A stretch of 64,000 nt of DNA from contig NW_026970663.1 of assembly GCF_963678635.1 (NCBI RefSeq), positions 1 to 64,000 of the forward strand, read 5' to 3'. This DNA comes from Symsagittifera roscoffensis. Taxonomy: Eukaryota > Xenacoelomorpha > Acoela > Convolutidae. The notes below the pieces were generated by a model. That model saw only the letters and a program-made list of their open reading frames with translations. It had not been told where the DNA came from and did no database searches. This document shows, in pieces, positions 39,280-52,055 of the stretch (positions within the stretch are counted from its first letter, which is position 1; each line of letters opens with the position of its first letter). A program made the translations under genes and the position numbers.

Positions 39280-42200
39280 AATCAAGAACGAAGACACCTG
39301 AAACCACTGTCAGGAACCGTCTACAAATTCTCAATAAAACAAGTTCATCAATATAACACAAATCAAAATAGACAAAAACTATTTATGTCAGATTTTGAAT
39401 TCAGACCAATTCACAAATTTTTCAAAATAACCATATCATCAATAAGATATGAAAAAGACATTAATTCGGATATTATTTCACTCCACGTAAATAATAATAC
39501 ACCAAATAAAATAACACTACCCCTAGGATTATTAGGATATTGCGAAACAAACGCAACAACTTCACCTGTAAAAGAAATGGCCTACAGAGTTAATAATATA
39601 TTACAATTACTTGACATTTGCCAATCCACTATTCTAAATGAAGAATTATCTATAAATAATATAATAAGTAATGAAAAAAGAAATACAGACTATTTCACAA
39701 AAACCCCATATTTCAAACCAACTTTTGATATAACAAAATATGCAAAAGACCAACAGAAATTTTTAACTATGTTCAATTTCCAGCATTCACAAATAACACA
39801 AAATGAATTTGATACGCTAGCACAACAGCTATTAAAATATTCATCAGTCTATGCAACATCAAAATTTGATGTAGGAAAAGTCAGTTCATCCCTACACCTT
39901 CCATTAAAACCAGACGCAGTTTTCAAAAAACAAAGAGCAAGTAAAGTACCAATCCACTTACACGATAAAGTCAACAGATTATTAAATATTTTAGAACAAT
40001 ATAAAATTATATCACCAGTAAACAAAGAAGAACAGCCAAAAGGAAACACATTTATTAACCCCGTTATCATTTTAGCAAAAGGCGAATCACTAAAGATAGT
40101 TTTAGACGCCAGATATCTCAATTCACTAATTGAAGAATCTAAATGCAATTGGCCCATTGAACCTGTACAAGTAATTTTAACAAAAATTAATGGAAAGTAT
40201 TTCACAACCGCAGATATGAACAGTGCATATAGCCAAATGCCATTAGACGAACAGTCACGACGTCTAACACAATTCGTTATTGGAAATCAACAATACGAAT
40301 TTAATCGATTATTCTATGGCATATCCATAGGACCAGCAGCTTTTTCAGCTTTTATGAGCAAAATTTTTCGACCATTAATACTAAAGAAAAACACAATCAC
40401 ATATTTAGACGATGTCTTTATGCAATCACAAACTAAAGACGAAATGTTTACAGTTTTAGAACAATACCATAAGATTCTTCAGAAAGAAAATCTGAAGGCA
40501 GCCCCAGATAAATCACATTTCTTTTTAACACGAGTAAAATTTTTAGGACATAACATAGAACGAAACACTATTAACCCATTAAAATCACGCATTGACGCAA
40601 TCCAAAAACTTCAGCCACCGACAAATAAAAAGAAGACTCAGGAATTCCTCGGAATGTTAAATTTCTTAAGTAAATATGTTTATAAAATGCAACTATACCT
40701 AAGACCCTTTTATAACATCCTTAGACAACAAAATAATTTTGAATGGACCATTGAACACCAAACACGATTTGAAGAAATCAAAAAACGATTAACGGAACAA
40801 ATATCAAACACAATTCCAGACCCAAATCAACCATTTTACGCTATGTGCGATGCTTCAAATTTTGGCATCGGCGCAGCACTACTACAATCACATAGTGGAA
40901 CAAATAAAATGAATTTAATATCAGCAAATTCACGACTTTTTACACAAGCCGAATTACGACTCTCCACACTAATGAGAGAATGTACAGCAATCATTTATAC
41001 ACTCAAAGAATATGAATTTCTGATACTTGGATCAAAACATGCAACAGTTTTATTCACAGATCATAAAACAATTATATTTCTTTTTACACAAAAATCAAAT
41101 CCAAATCATAGAGTTTATAGATTTCAACTAATCCTAATGAAATTCCCAAACTTACACATAGTTTGGACAGCAGGAAAAAACCTTGCATTACCAGACACCT
41201 TAAGTAGAAATACACCACCAGAACTACTTACACAAAAAACTACAGTTGGAATACCAAAAAATATTAAATTCTATCTCGCAAAAGACGAAACATCACCTCG
41301 ATTAGAATGCAAATATGCAGTAAAAACTGACATTGACCAAACACAAATAAATAATCTACAACATTTCCCACTCTATCTAGATTGCCAAAACAATCACTAC
41401 GAAGTTGATTTACTAGGTACATCAACATTTAAACCTATTCCATACTCACAATGGATAAAAAACAACACTCAACAAAAGAAAGTCAAACAACAATCACATA
41501 AAAAGGATCTTTTTCCCCTAATCGAAAAAGAAAATTTAACTGATACAATAAATCTATCAGGACCACAAGTAAAAGATACAAAATATACAATAAACCAAGT
41601 TTTTAACCTTCGCGACCCGCTTGATACAATTCCCCTAACAAAAATAGAAATTGACAATATTTTTCTCCCACCAACAGAAAAAATCACAATTGAACTTTTA
41701 AAACGATATCAAAATTTAGACCCAGTAATCCGACAACTCAAATCATGGCACAAATATAAAACAAAACCAGCAAAAGCTGATACCACAATTTTAGGAAACA
41801 AAACACTTCTTCGATATTTCCGAAAATTTAATAACACAACGATAAACGAAAACACAGATCTTTTAGAATATCAATTAGATGATTCTAAAGTCCCCTGTCT
41901 TCCTTTAAGTATGATATTGACAGCATTCAATATCACTCATACACAAAATACAAAAGGACACTCCGGATCAGAAAAAACATATTCAAATTTTACACAAAAT
42001 TTTTATTTTCCAAACATTCCAATATGGATAAAAGTATTATGCAATGATTGTATAATATGTCAACTAAACAAACCTTATCCAAATCAAAAACAAATAGCAC
42101 AAAAACAAGATTTTAAAGGACAAAGTCTATATTTCAATCACAGAATATCATTTGACACAAAAGGACCAATTTCCCCATCTTCAGAAGGAAATTCATACAT

Positions 42201-42410
42201 TATGGTTATTGTTGACGCATTTACACATTATGTAGCACTTAACCCAGTACCACATTGTAACGCTTATTACGCTTACACAACACTCTACGAACACTGGATA
42301 GCAAAATTTGGACTACCAGAAATTTTAGTAACAGACAATGGAACAGAATTCATTAACAATGAAATAATCACATTATGTCACCTATATAATATCAAACACA
42401 AACCACGTAC
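39070..42410 (+). repeat. First unit of 3.34-kb tandem duplication
   Basis: 39070 onward (AAGCAATTCAAACAAACATT) recurs from 42411. The unit ends at 42410 with AACCACGTAC, after which the second unit begins directly. It covers the protease C-terminus, whole RT-RNase H and most of integrase. The copies differ by a dozen or more substitutions and one deleted base. Confidence 0.95.
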
Positions 42411-42462
42411 AAGCAATTCAAACAAACATTTCATATCACCGATATTAAACACAATATCATAG
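39280..42462 (+). pseudogene. Pol copy 1: RT, RNase H and truncated integrase
   Basis: The frame is open from 39280; the first ATG is at 39385. RT shows FTTADMNSAYSQMPL and catalytic YLDDVF, with FLGHNI and FLGMLNFLSKY in the thumb/connection. RNase H shows YAMCDASNFGIGAALLQ, RECTAI and LFTDHKTI. Integrase has an HHCC zinc site (THTQNTKGHSG ... CNDCIICQ) and core Asp residues in SFDTKGP and LVTDNGTEF. The frame then crosses the duplication junction at 42410 and ends at 42462, before the third catalytic residue. RT-RNase H appears intact; integrase cannot work. Confidence 0.85.
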
Positions 42463-45400
42463 GTATACCATTTATTACTAAGTATATACCAACCATAAAT
42501 ATATTAAACAGTAAGTTACATATAAAAGATGAATACACAAAAATAAAAAATACCGCCTTAACATTTTTCCAAAGATTAAACAAACAACCACCATTCTTCT
42601 CAAAATTCTACCCAATTTAAAATCAAGAACGAAGACACCTGAAACCACTGTCAGGAACCGTCTACAAATTCTCAATAAAACAAGTTCATCAATATAACAC
42701 AAATCAAAATAGACAAAAACTATTTATGTCAGATTTTGAATTCAGACCAATTCACAAATTTTTCAAAATAACCATATCATCAATAAGATATGAAAAAGAC
42801 ATTAATTCGGATATTATTTCACTCCACGTAAATAATAATACACCAAATAAAATAACACTACCCCTAGGATATTAGGATATTGCGAAACAAACGCAACAAC
42901 TTCACCTGTAAAAGAAATAGCCTACAGAGTTAATAATATATTACAATTACTTGACATTTGCCAATCCACTATTCTAAATGAAGAATTATCTATAAATAAT
43001 ATAATAAGTAATGAAAAAAGAAATACAGACTATTTCACAAAAACCCCATATTTCAAACCAACTTTTGATATAACAAAATATGCAAAAGACCAACAGAAAT
43101 TTTTAACTATGTTCAATTTCCAGCATTCACAAATAACACAAAATGAATTTGATACGCTAGCACAACAGCTATTAAAATATTCATCAGTCTACGCAACAAC
43201 AAAATTTGATGTAGGAAAAGTCAGTTCATCCCTACACCTTCCATTAAAACCAGACGCAGTTTTCAAAAAACAAAGAGCAAGTAAAGTACCAATCCACTTA
43301 CACGATAAAGTCAACAGATTATTAAATATTTTAGAACAATATAAAATTATATCACCAGTAAACAAAGAAGAACAGCCAAAAGGAAACACATTTATTAACC
43401 CCGTTATCATTTTAGCAAAAGGCGAATCACTAAAGATAGTTTTAGACGCCAGATATCTCAATTCACTAATTGAAGAATCTAAATGCAATTGGCCCATTGA
43501 ACCTGTACAAGTAATTTTAACAAAAATTAATGGAAAGTATTTCACAACCGCAGATATGAACAGTGCATATAGCCAAATGCCATTAGACGAACAGTCACGA
43601 CGTCTAACACAATTCGTTATTGGAAATCAACAATACGAATTTAATCGATTATTCTATGGCATATCCATAGGACCAGCAGCTTTTTCAGCTTTTATGAGCA
43701 AAATTTTTCGACCATTAATACTAAAGAAAAACACAATCACATATTTAGACGATGTCTTTATGCAATCACAAACTAAAGACGAAATGTTTACAGTTTTAGA
43801 ACAATACCATAAGATTCTTCAGAAAGAAAATCTGAAGGCAGCCCCAGATAAATCACATTTCTTTTTAACACGAGTAAAATTTTTAGGACATAACATAGAA
43901 CGAAACACTATTAACCCATTAAAATCACGCATTGACGCAATCCAAAAACTTCAGCCACCGACAAATAAAAAGAAGACTCAGGAGTTCCTCGGAATGTTAA
44001 ATTTCTTAAGTAAATATGTTTATAAAATGCAACTATACCTAAGACCCTTTTATAACATCCTTAGGAAACAAAATAATTTTGAATGGATCATTGAACACCA
44101 AACACGATTTGAAGAAACCAAAAAACGATTAACGGAACAAATATCAAACACAATTCCAGACCCAAATCAACCATTTTACGCTATGTGCGATGCTTCAAAT
44201 TTTGGCATCGGCGCAGCACTACTACAATCACATAGTGGAACAAATAAAATGAATTTAATATCAGCAAATTCACGACTTTTTACACAAGCCGAATTACGAC
44301 TCTCCACACTAATGAGAGAATGTACAGCAATCATTTATACACTCACAGAATATGAATTTCTGATACTTGGATCAAAACATCCAACAGTTTTATTCACAGA
44401 TCATAAAACAATTATATTTCTTTTTACACAAAAATCAAATCCAAATCATAGAGTATATAGATTTCAACTAATCCTAATGAAATTCCCAAACTTACACATA
44501 GTTTGGACAGCAGGAAAAAACCTTGCATTACCAGACACCTTAAGTAGAAATACACCACCAGAACTACTTACACAAAAAACTACAGTTGGAATACCAAAAA
44601 ATATTAAATTCTATCTCGCAAAAGACGAAACATCACCTCGATTAGAATGCAAATATGCAGTAAAAACTGACATTGACCAAACACAAATAAATAATCTACA
44701 ACATTTCCCACTCTATCTAGATTGCCAAAACAATCACTACGAAGTTGATTTACTAGGTACATCAACATTTAAACCTATTCCATACTCACAATGGATAAAA
44801 AACAACACTCAACAAAAGAAAGTCAAACAACAATCACATAAAAAGGATCTTTTTCCCCTAATCGAAAAAGAAAATTTAACTGATACAATAAATCTATCAG
44901 GACCACAAGTAAAAGATACAGAATATACAACAAACCAAGTTTTTAACCTTCGCGACCCGCTTGATACAATTCCCCTAACAAAAATAGAAATTGACAATAT
45001 TTTTCTCCCACCAACAGAAAAAATCACAATTGAACTTTTAAAACGATATCAAAATTTAGACCCAGTAATCCGACAACTCAAATCATGGCACAAATATAAA
45101 ACAAAACCAGCAAAAGCTGATACCACAATTTTAGGAAACAAAACACTTCTTCGATATTTCCGAAAATTTAATAACACAACGATAAACGAAAACACAGATC
45201 TTTTAGAATATCAATTAGATGATTCTAAAGTCCCCTGTCTTCCTTTAAGTATGATATTGACAGCATTCAATATCACTCATACACAAAATACAAAAGGACA
45301 CTCCGGATCAGAAAAAACATATTCAAATTTTACACAAAATTTTTATTTTCCAAACGCTCCAATATGGATAAAAGTATTATGCAATGATTGTATAATATGT

Positions 45401-45750
45401 CAACTAAACAAACCTTATCCAAATCAAAAACAAATAGCACAAAAACAAGATTTTAAAGGACAAAGTCTATATTTCAATCACAGAATATCATTTGACACAA
45501 AAGGACCAATTTCCCCATCTTCAGAAGGAAATTCATACATTATGGTTATTGTTGACGCATTTACACATTATGTAGCACTTAACCCAGTACCACATTGTAA
45601 CGCTTATTACGCTTACACAACACTCTACGAACACTGGATAGCAAAATTTGGACTACCAGAAATTTTAGTAACAGAAAATGGAACAGAATTCATTAACAAT
45701 GAAATAATCACATTATGTCACCTATATAATATCAAACACAAACCACGTAC
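42411..45750 (+). repeat. Second unit of 3.34-kb tandem duplication
   Basis: This is the counterpart of 39070-42410. It includes the repeated protease C-terminus with its TAA and carries a one-base deletion near 42,866 that breaks the frame ahead of RT. After 45,750 the element continues with sequence unique to this copy. Confidence 0.95.
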
Positions 45751-46504
45751 ATCTCATGCACCCTGGACAAACGGATTAGTCGAAGGTATGAATCGTTCTT
45801 TACAAGAATATCTCAGATGTATCATAAATGGAAATGACACAAAATACACAGAATGGTCAACAGATGTAAAGTTATTCCCATTAGCATACAATTCACAAAT
45901 AACGACAACTTTAGGAATGTCACCATATGAAATGGTTTTTAACCAAAAACCAAGAAAACCAATAATGTTCACCGCAAATGCACATAAAAATGCACAAGGA
46001 CATTGCAAACCGACTAAAGATTCAATATGCTATAATCTACCATTGCATACACATGATGAAGATCATTTTCATCATCCACAAATTCTCAAACTAGCCTCCG
46101 GTACACACACCAAATGGATTTTAAACAGAGATAAAAAGCATAATGAAGTCTATCAAAAGGTAACAAAGAAATTGTTACAACGACAAAACATTAATCACCA
46201 AATTAATCAGCGATTTACGCCAGCCACCGATCTAAAAATAGGAACATTTGTTTTAATACCAAATTTTCAAACACAAAAAGGAATCTCTAAAAAATTACAA
46301 CCACTTAGAAAAGGACCCTACCAAATAATTGATAAACCAACTGAAATCACATATAAACTTACAGACACGACAAAAAAAGAAATCGTTCAACACAGAAACA
46401 ATTTATTACCTTATTATCCGAAAGAATACGCTTTACGCAAATTAACTCAACTATATTCTTTCACCGGTTTAAAAGTTATTCAAATTAGAGCCAAAATTAG
46501 ATGA
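43109..46504 (+). pseudogene. Pol copy 2: RT, RNase H and full-length integrase with altered active site
   Basis: The frame opens at 43109 because a one-base deletion near 42,866 removes the N-terminus. RT (YLDDVF), RNase H and the integrase zinc site are as in copy 1. The integrase is complete through the third catalytic Glu (NGLVEGMNRSLQ) and the C-terminal LIPNFQT...LRKGPYQI domain. However, the second catalytic Asp is replaced: LVTENGTEF here against LVTDNGTEF in copy 1. The frame stops at 46504 while the natural tail continues in the +1 frame. Expected to be integration-defective. Confidence 0.85.
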
Positions 46505-46685
46505 AAATCATAAAAATCAACATACACAAATTCAAAAACAAGACAGAATTCACAAAGACGCAAATACTCTTAAATCAAATAATTTAGAAAAAGAAAGTAA
46601 AAATAGAAAAATGATAGAAAAACTCTTGCCACAAGAACAGAAAGAAAAGTCTACACATAGAGAATCATCAAGACTTAGAAATTAA
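46505..46685 (+). pseudogene. C-terminal tail of Pol in shifted frame
   Basis: From 46503 the +1 frame is open to TAA at 46683-46685 and reads as a charged Gln/Lys-rich tail ending RESSRLRN, typical of gypsy polyprotein ends. The upstream frame is left near 46470-46480, close to GTTTAAAAG. Confidence 0.5.
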
Positions 46686-47354
46686 CCACGAAAAAATCAT
46701 AAAACATTCATCCCACAATCTAAAATATTAAAGAAAGTTGAATTTCAAAAACAGCTTTAATTTAAAAATTAATAATCTTTGCACCTCTGAATCATTTTGA
46801 ACTTTCATTTTTCAAAATAACATGCTGACAAACACGCAACGATTCTAGTTCAAATTTAGCCAATAGGATTCATTCAATCCATCCCCTTCTATAACTATAA
46901 CACCAACTTATTAGCCGAAAGATATTCAACTCCAGGCATATCTATAACTATAACTTTGCAACCTCCAGGTCAAAAATAAGCAACTTGCTACAACTTGACA
47001 ACTAAAATAAATACCACGATAATATTCCAACCCTCCCCTATCTAATAACCCAAAGATCAACCATATTTTCCCAAAATTACCCTCAAAAACCCCCCAACCA
47101 AAAATGGCAAATTAGCCAAAAGAAAAAATGAACCATGATCATTTAGCCTAAAGTACAATTTTCTCAAAAACACCTCAGATTACCCACCAAAAAAAAATAA
47201 AGTCAAGAAGACCTCCCGAGCACCATAAAATAAGCCCCCAACAATTTTTCAAGTAACTCAACCCACTTGTCAAAAAATCAATAAATAATCCGACCACACT
47301 TGAATATAGCCTCAGCAATTCAAAAAATATTCGACGAACGAATCATTTTCTCAA
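46686..47354. other. A/C-rich spacer between pol and membrane ORFs
   Basis: No gene was recognised. The composition remains that of the retroelement. A splice acceptor for a subgenomic env RNA would be expected here or just downstream but was not identified. Confidence 0.4.
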
Positions 47355-47615
47355 ATGCTTCTCTCTTCTCCAGTTATACTCATAAAAAATCTAATCTTGA
47401 ACATTTTCTTAAAACTTTTTCTCATTTCTAAAATTTTCATAATATTTTGTATTGACATTTTTGAAGTTTTTATAGTAATTTTAATAATTTTTATAAACAT
47501 AATTTTGATTTTCTACACCCTATACGCCCTATATTCCCATTGTTCCGTACTCATTGACCACATATACAGGTACGATAATTTCAAAATCAATTTAAATGAT
47601 ACGAACAATTTTTAG
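47355..47615 (+). CDS. Very hydrophobic small ORF
   Basis: Eighty-six codons from ATG 47355. Most of the first 60 residues are Ile, Leu, Phe and Val, forming at least two membrane segments, followed by a polar end (DHIYRYDNFKINLNDTNNF). It could be an element-encoded membrane protein, but T-rich DNA easily yields hydrophobic frames, so its reality is uncertain. It overlaps the next frame by 20 bases. Confidence 0.3.
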   Translation: MLLSSPVILIKNLILNIFLKLFLISKIFIIFCIDIFEVFIVILIIFINIILIFYTLYALYSHCSVLIDHIYRYDNFKINLNDTNNF

Positions 47616-48906
47616 TAGAACAGACATTTTTCTCCTATTCATAATCTTCCTCACATTTGTAATATCCCTAATTATGACAATATGTAAATGTATAAAAAAG
47701 GCAATAGTAACATTTGCATTAGCCACGATTCTTTTGATTCTATTCATCGAAGAATACTATAACAAACATAAATCTTCTCACTAAGTTATTCAATATTGCA
47801 AACACACTTTCAAAATTGCTAACCAAACACCTCCAAATCAGTCTTCACCGACAACTTCCCAAGAAAACCCAACAGTACCAACAACTACCCAGAACCCCCA
47901 AACATCCACACGAATTTCATTTCAAGATAACCCATACAATTTTGAACGACACGCTCCCTTATCTGAACCCTTAGAACCAGTTCAAAGACAAGAATCATTA
48001 AGCGAACCAACATATAATCTATACTCCACACTACAACAGGACTTAAATCGAATCCGACACATTAGCCAAAATCAGAATACAATCGAAGTAAATAGACAAA
48101 TCATACATCCAAGAAGAAATAGAAATTTTCAAACTCCTAGAATTACCTTTAGCATACCACAATCTCCAACCCCATCATTTTCAGAAAACTCTAGTATAAC
48201 ACTACCAGATACACCAACGCTAACTCCTAACATTCAATCAGAACACTTAGGACCAACACCAACCTCAGCACAAGTACGAGAGAACCTTTTTAATCCACCT
48301 AAGCCAAACAAACGTCTACCCCATTGGGCAACACAATCCTACTCACAAGGAGAACCTAACCTAGTCAACGACCCAATAGATACTTCATCCGATACAACAT
48401 TTTCATCTCTACCAGAAACACTATCACTTCCATCAACACCATCCTTAAGTCAAATTTCACCATCAATTTTCCCTTTCAATATCTCACACAATATTGAAAC
48501 TAGATATAGTGAACAACCTACAAATATACCCCTCCGATTAGATTGGAATACATTTGTAGCACCACCTCCATTGTTAGGACAACATAACGAAAGCCACCGA
48601 CTACACAGTTGGGCACTAAACCGATTAAAATACAGACAAGATATCCACGAAGATATCCGAGAACATAATGTTCAAACACTAAATCAAAATAGCCTTCAAT
48701 TAAAGTTTGAAATCACAGTTAAACTTAATAACATCGTTCAACACCCTTATCCACTAAGCCCCTCAAACATTACAGCTCAAACACTATCATCACCATTTAT
48801 TACAACGGAAGTAATATACAAGTACGATAGATACACAAAAACCACAATAGGATATATAACATTTTATAACCCATATTCAGGACTATCGTACATATGTATC
48901 TTTTAA
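47596..48906 (+). pseudogene. Membrane-anchored Ser/Thr/Pro-rich protein frame with one in-frame stop
   Basis: The ATG at 47596 opens a 62-residue frame with two membrane segments (DIFLLFIIFLTFVISLIM; IVTFALATILLILFI). A TAA at 47782-47784 ends it, but the same frame is open without interruption from 47785 to 48906. The long part, about 373 codons with no early ATG, is Ser/Thr/Pro/Gln-rich and ends in a more ordered segment (SHRLHSWALNRLKYRQDIHEDI ... FYNPYSGLSYICIF). The product may be a type II membrane glycoprotein or accessory protein. It overlaps the env start by 13 bases. Confidence 0.45.
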
Positions 48907-51345
48907 AGATATTATTATTCCTACACATCATTTTTCTTACATTTTCTGAACAAAATATAAGTCCATCTCCTCGGAGAGGACCCCAAGATTTACTAGTAAC
49001 ACATTATGATTGTGAAGAAAATGAACAAAAAACATTACAAAAACATGCAATAAATCAAGTCACACAATGCGAAACAGAACCACAAGCTATAGAAACTACA
49101 AACATAATAGCAACATTATACTCAAAAGCACGAGCAACAGCACTAACCAGAGATAAATTTACAGCAACATTTTCCGAAAAGAAAGTACATTGCTCACAAG
49201 TTTCAAACGGAAATAAAAATTGACTCGACCACGAATCATTTTACCAAAGCAACATTGAAAGACTTTTACATCTCATTCCCGATGATTGTAAAGTCGAATT
49301 ACACAGGTTAAATCTCACAAAGAACAAACACTCAGAAAGACAAATAGTAAACTTCCATGTCTTTAGCGACTCTGTACACCAAGCAGAACTTGAACGCTAT
49401 CAAGGACATATAAAATTAGACGAAAAATACCCATTCAATGGCGCACACGGACGTTTAACTTATGATCCCGACGATAAACATTGGATACCACACATTGGAA
49501 TAAACGACCCCTCAAATTGTAAAGCAGATACAAAAAATAGAGGATACCAAAAAATAATGTTTTTTGATTTGAAAATACAACTCGAAAAAATACAACTCAC
49601 ACGAGTTTTAGAAGATAACACAATGATCTATCAAGGAATTCGATTACCTTGTAAAAATTATCAAGGATATTGTGACCCCACAACAAGAACCCAAGCAACA
49701 ATTGTTTGGTTTCCCGAAGATACATGCACAACATTTCAAGTAGCAAAGATACACGCTAGAATGATAAAATTTCATGAAAAATACTTCATTGAATCCATCC
49801 CATACGAACAAGTAAACATACATCACAAACGAGGTAATGATTTCAGAAATCTAAATAATATAGAAAACAAACTCACACGTTTTCAAATCTACCAAGAAAC
49901 AGAATTTGCATGTAAATACGCAAACCCACTCTACAAAACACAATACTCCGAAATACTTGTCGAGTACGAACAAGGTTTCGACATGACCACTGGAAAAATC
50001 AAAGTAAATCCACACGCAACAGCAAAATATAAATACGACGGAAAACCCTACACTCCAGTTAATTTCCAAAAATCTATTGGCCACCTAGGTGGAAAATTAA
50101 CACCAATTGACAAACAAAGTACCCGATTACAAGAACTATCACTTATGAACACAACATATTTTGGAAACATACATTATGACATTCATTCAGACATGAAATT
50201 AGACTACACAATTAGTAGAATTTTCCAAGAAATGTCACTTTCAGAATTAGAAACACTACATCAACTATGCGAATTAGAAAGAACACAAATTTTACAATCA
50301 CTCGCATTAGCAGTATTAAAAATACCCTACGCAGGATATTTATTATCAGGAAATAGATCAAATTTCTTGATTACGAAGGAAACATTTTATGGTTTTATAC
50401 TTGCACTTAAAAAGTATCACCATTATACGTTTTTGAAGATAAACGTTGTTACAAAAGAATACCCATATTCTACAAAAACAAAGTACATTTTGTCGACACA
50501 CTTTCAAGAAGAACATATTTTTGGGATACCGCAGTCCCATGTGGATCAGAAAACAGCCATAATGTAGTACAAATAAACCCTGATGAAGATAAATATTATC
50601 TATTAACACCATACCCTACATTAATGCAATCACTCAAAAAGTTTTCCCCGGAAAGCATAAGAGCCATTGCTCGAAACCCCAATATAGATTTACAATCCAT
50701 TGGAATTTATTCTAAATCTGATATACAACATCATATTAGAACACAACAATTCCAAGAATTACTCACGCAAATGGACACCATACAAAGACAATCAAAATTG
50801 ATCAAAATTTAAGAAAACTTGCAGAAACCGCAGGATTTGCAGACATATACACTCAAGAATACAGCGGATATTTTAAAGACATTAAAGACTAAATTTATTT
50901 AAACGGCGAAAAATACAGACCACAAGATATTTCACCCATAAACATTTTCAGTTTTGTAACCTTAAAAAACGAAATACTCGCTTTTCTAGGATGGCCCTAT
51001 TACATCTTAGAACGATTGACTATCTTATACGCTATGTTTAACTTTATAGGATTTCTTTTCTCACTACTGAAAGGAATCTATAATACATGCGCTATACACA
51101 CACAAGTCAACCGCCAAGCAAGTGTAGCACGCATATTATTTGCAGGATTTCTTGGAATATTTTCTCCATCCATAAACAAAATACTTCTAGACGCACAAAT
51201 CAAAGAATATAATACAAAACTAGCCACAAGACCAAATACATATGACGAAGAACACAACAACGTAGATACAACCCCTACAGCACCACAAGGATCAGCCCTT
51301 ATCCCTAGTTCCCAGAAATTTTCGAAATCTCGCAATCACAAATAA
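48894..51345 (+). pseudogene. Envelope glycoprotein, broken by stops and a frameshift
   Basis: It starts with a signal peptide (LLKILLFLHIIFLTFS, residues 3-18). The frame 48894-50567 is continuous apart from a TGA at 49221-49223. It contains many Cys, IRLPCKNYQGYCDP and ELETLHQLCELERTQILQSL followed by AGYLLSGNRSNFL. Near 50,370 the coding moves to another frame, with a further stop soon after. Later parts lie at 50624-50812 and 51016-51345, the last with a membrane segment (FIGFLFSLLKGI and FAGFLGIFSPS). Total is about 815 codons. The CELERTQIL...GYLL.GNRS pattern recalls class III-type glycoproteins, for example chuvirus-like ones; that is inference. It would mediate cell entry but is non-functional as read. 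Confidence 0.6.
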
Positions 51346-52055
51346 CCCAAATTTTCGACCACATTCCATACACAGCCCTATTCAACATATAACGACAAAT
51401 CATTTACAAAATGTTAGTACATACGAACAAATTATAGAACAACCCCACACCACCACTTTTCAATCGCAAAATAATCATTTTTTTAGCACACGTTGAGCCG
51501 ACAACTTGGATCTCTCCACCGTTCAAATTCCCACCCAGCAAATCTCCAAAACCCAGTTCCCATTATACCACTTTTCGCTTTTCCCCCACCTGATTTTGTA
51601 ATTAACATACCATCTAGCACGAGTTCAGACACTAACTCAGATACCTCAGTTTTTCGTACAATTTCACAATTTAACAATTCAGACCTTGAAACCCCCGACG
51701 AATTTGCCAATTCCGAACCTCTCCTTCCACTTATTCCCAAACCAACTCCCAAAATTTTTCACAACCCCCTTTTAGACCCATAATTGCCAGCCAACCACTC
51801 CCATCCTTTTCCACTCCCTCCTATCCATCCCAAGTCACCCCAACCTATACTCCATCCCTTTCAGACAGATCAACCAACAATTCCCCAGATATCCCTCAAA
51901 TTTCCTCAGAACTAGATAATTATATTACCCTCCAACAACAACTTATCCATCCCAATACTCTTACTATACATCACCTTTCATTCATAACAACATCCTCCGG
52001 ACCCCCAACACCAACACCACTATCAGACTATACCCAATCATCCACCTCCACTTAA
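51346..52055 (+). other. Ser/Thr/Pro-rich coding-like stretch 3' of env
   Basis: A frame at 51493-51783 (96 codons; SSTSSDTNSDTSVFRTISQFNNSD) and a following frame ending with TAA at 52053-52055 are both Ser/Thr/Pro-rich and open. They look like pieces of a disordered N-terminal region for the frame that follows. No ATG clearly governs them. Confidence 0.35.
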
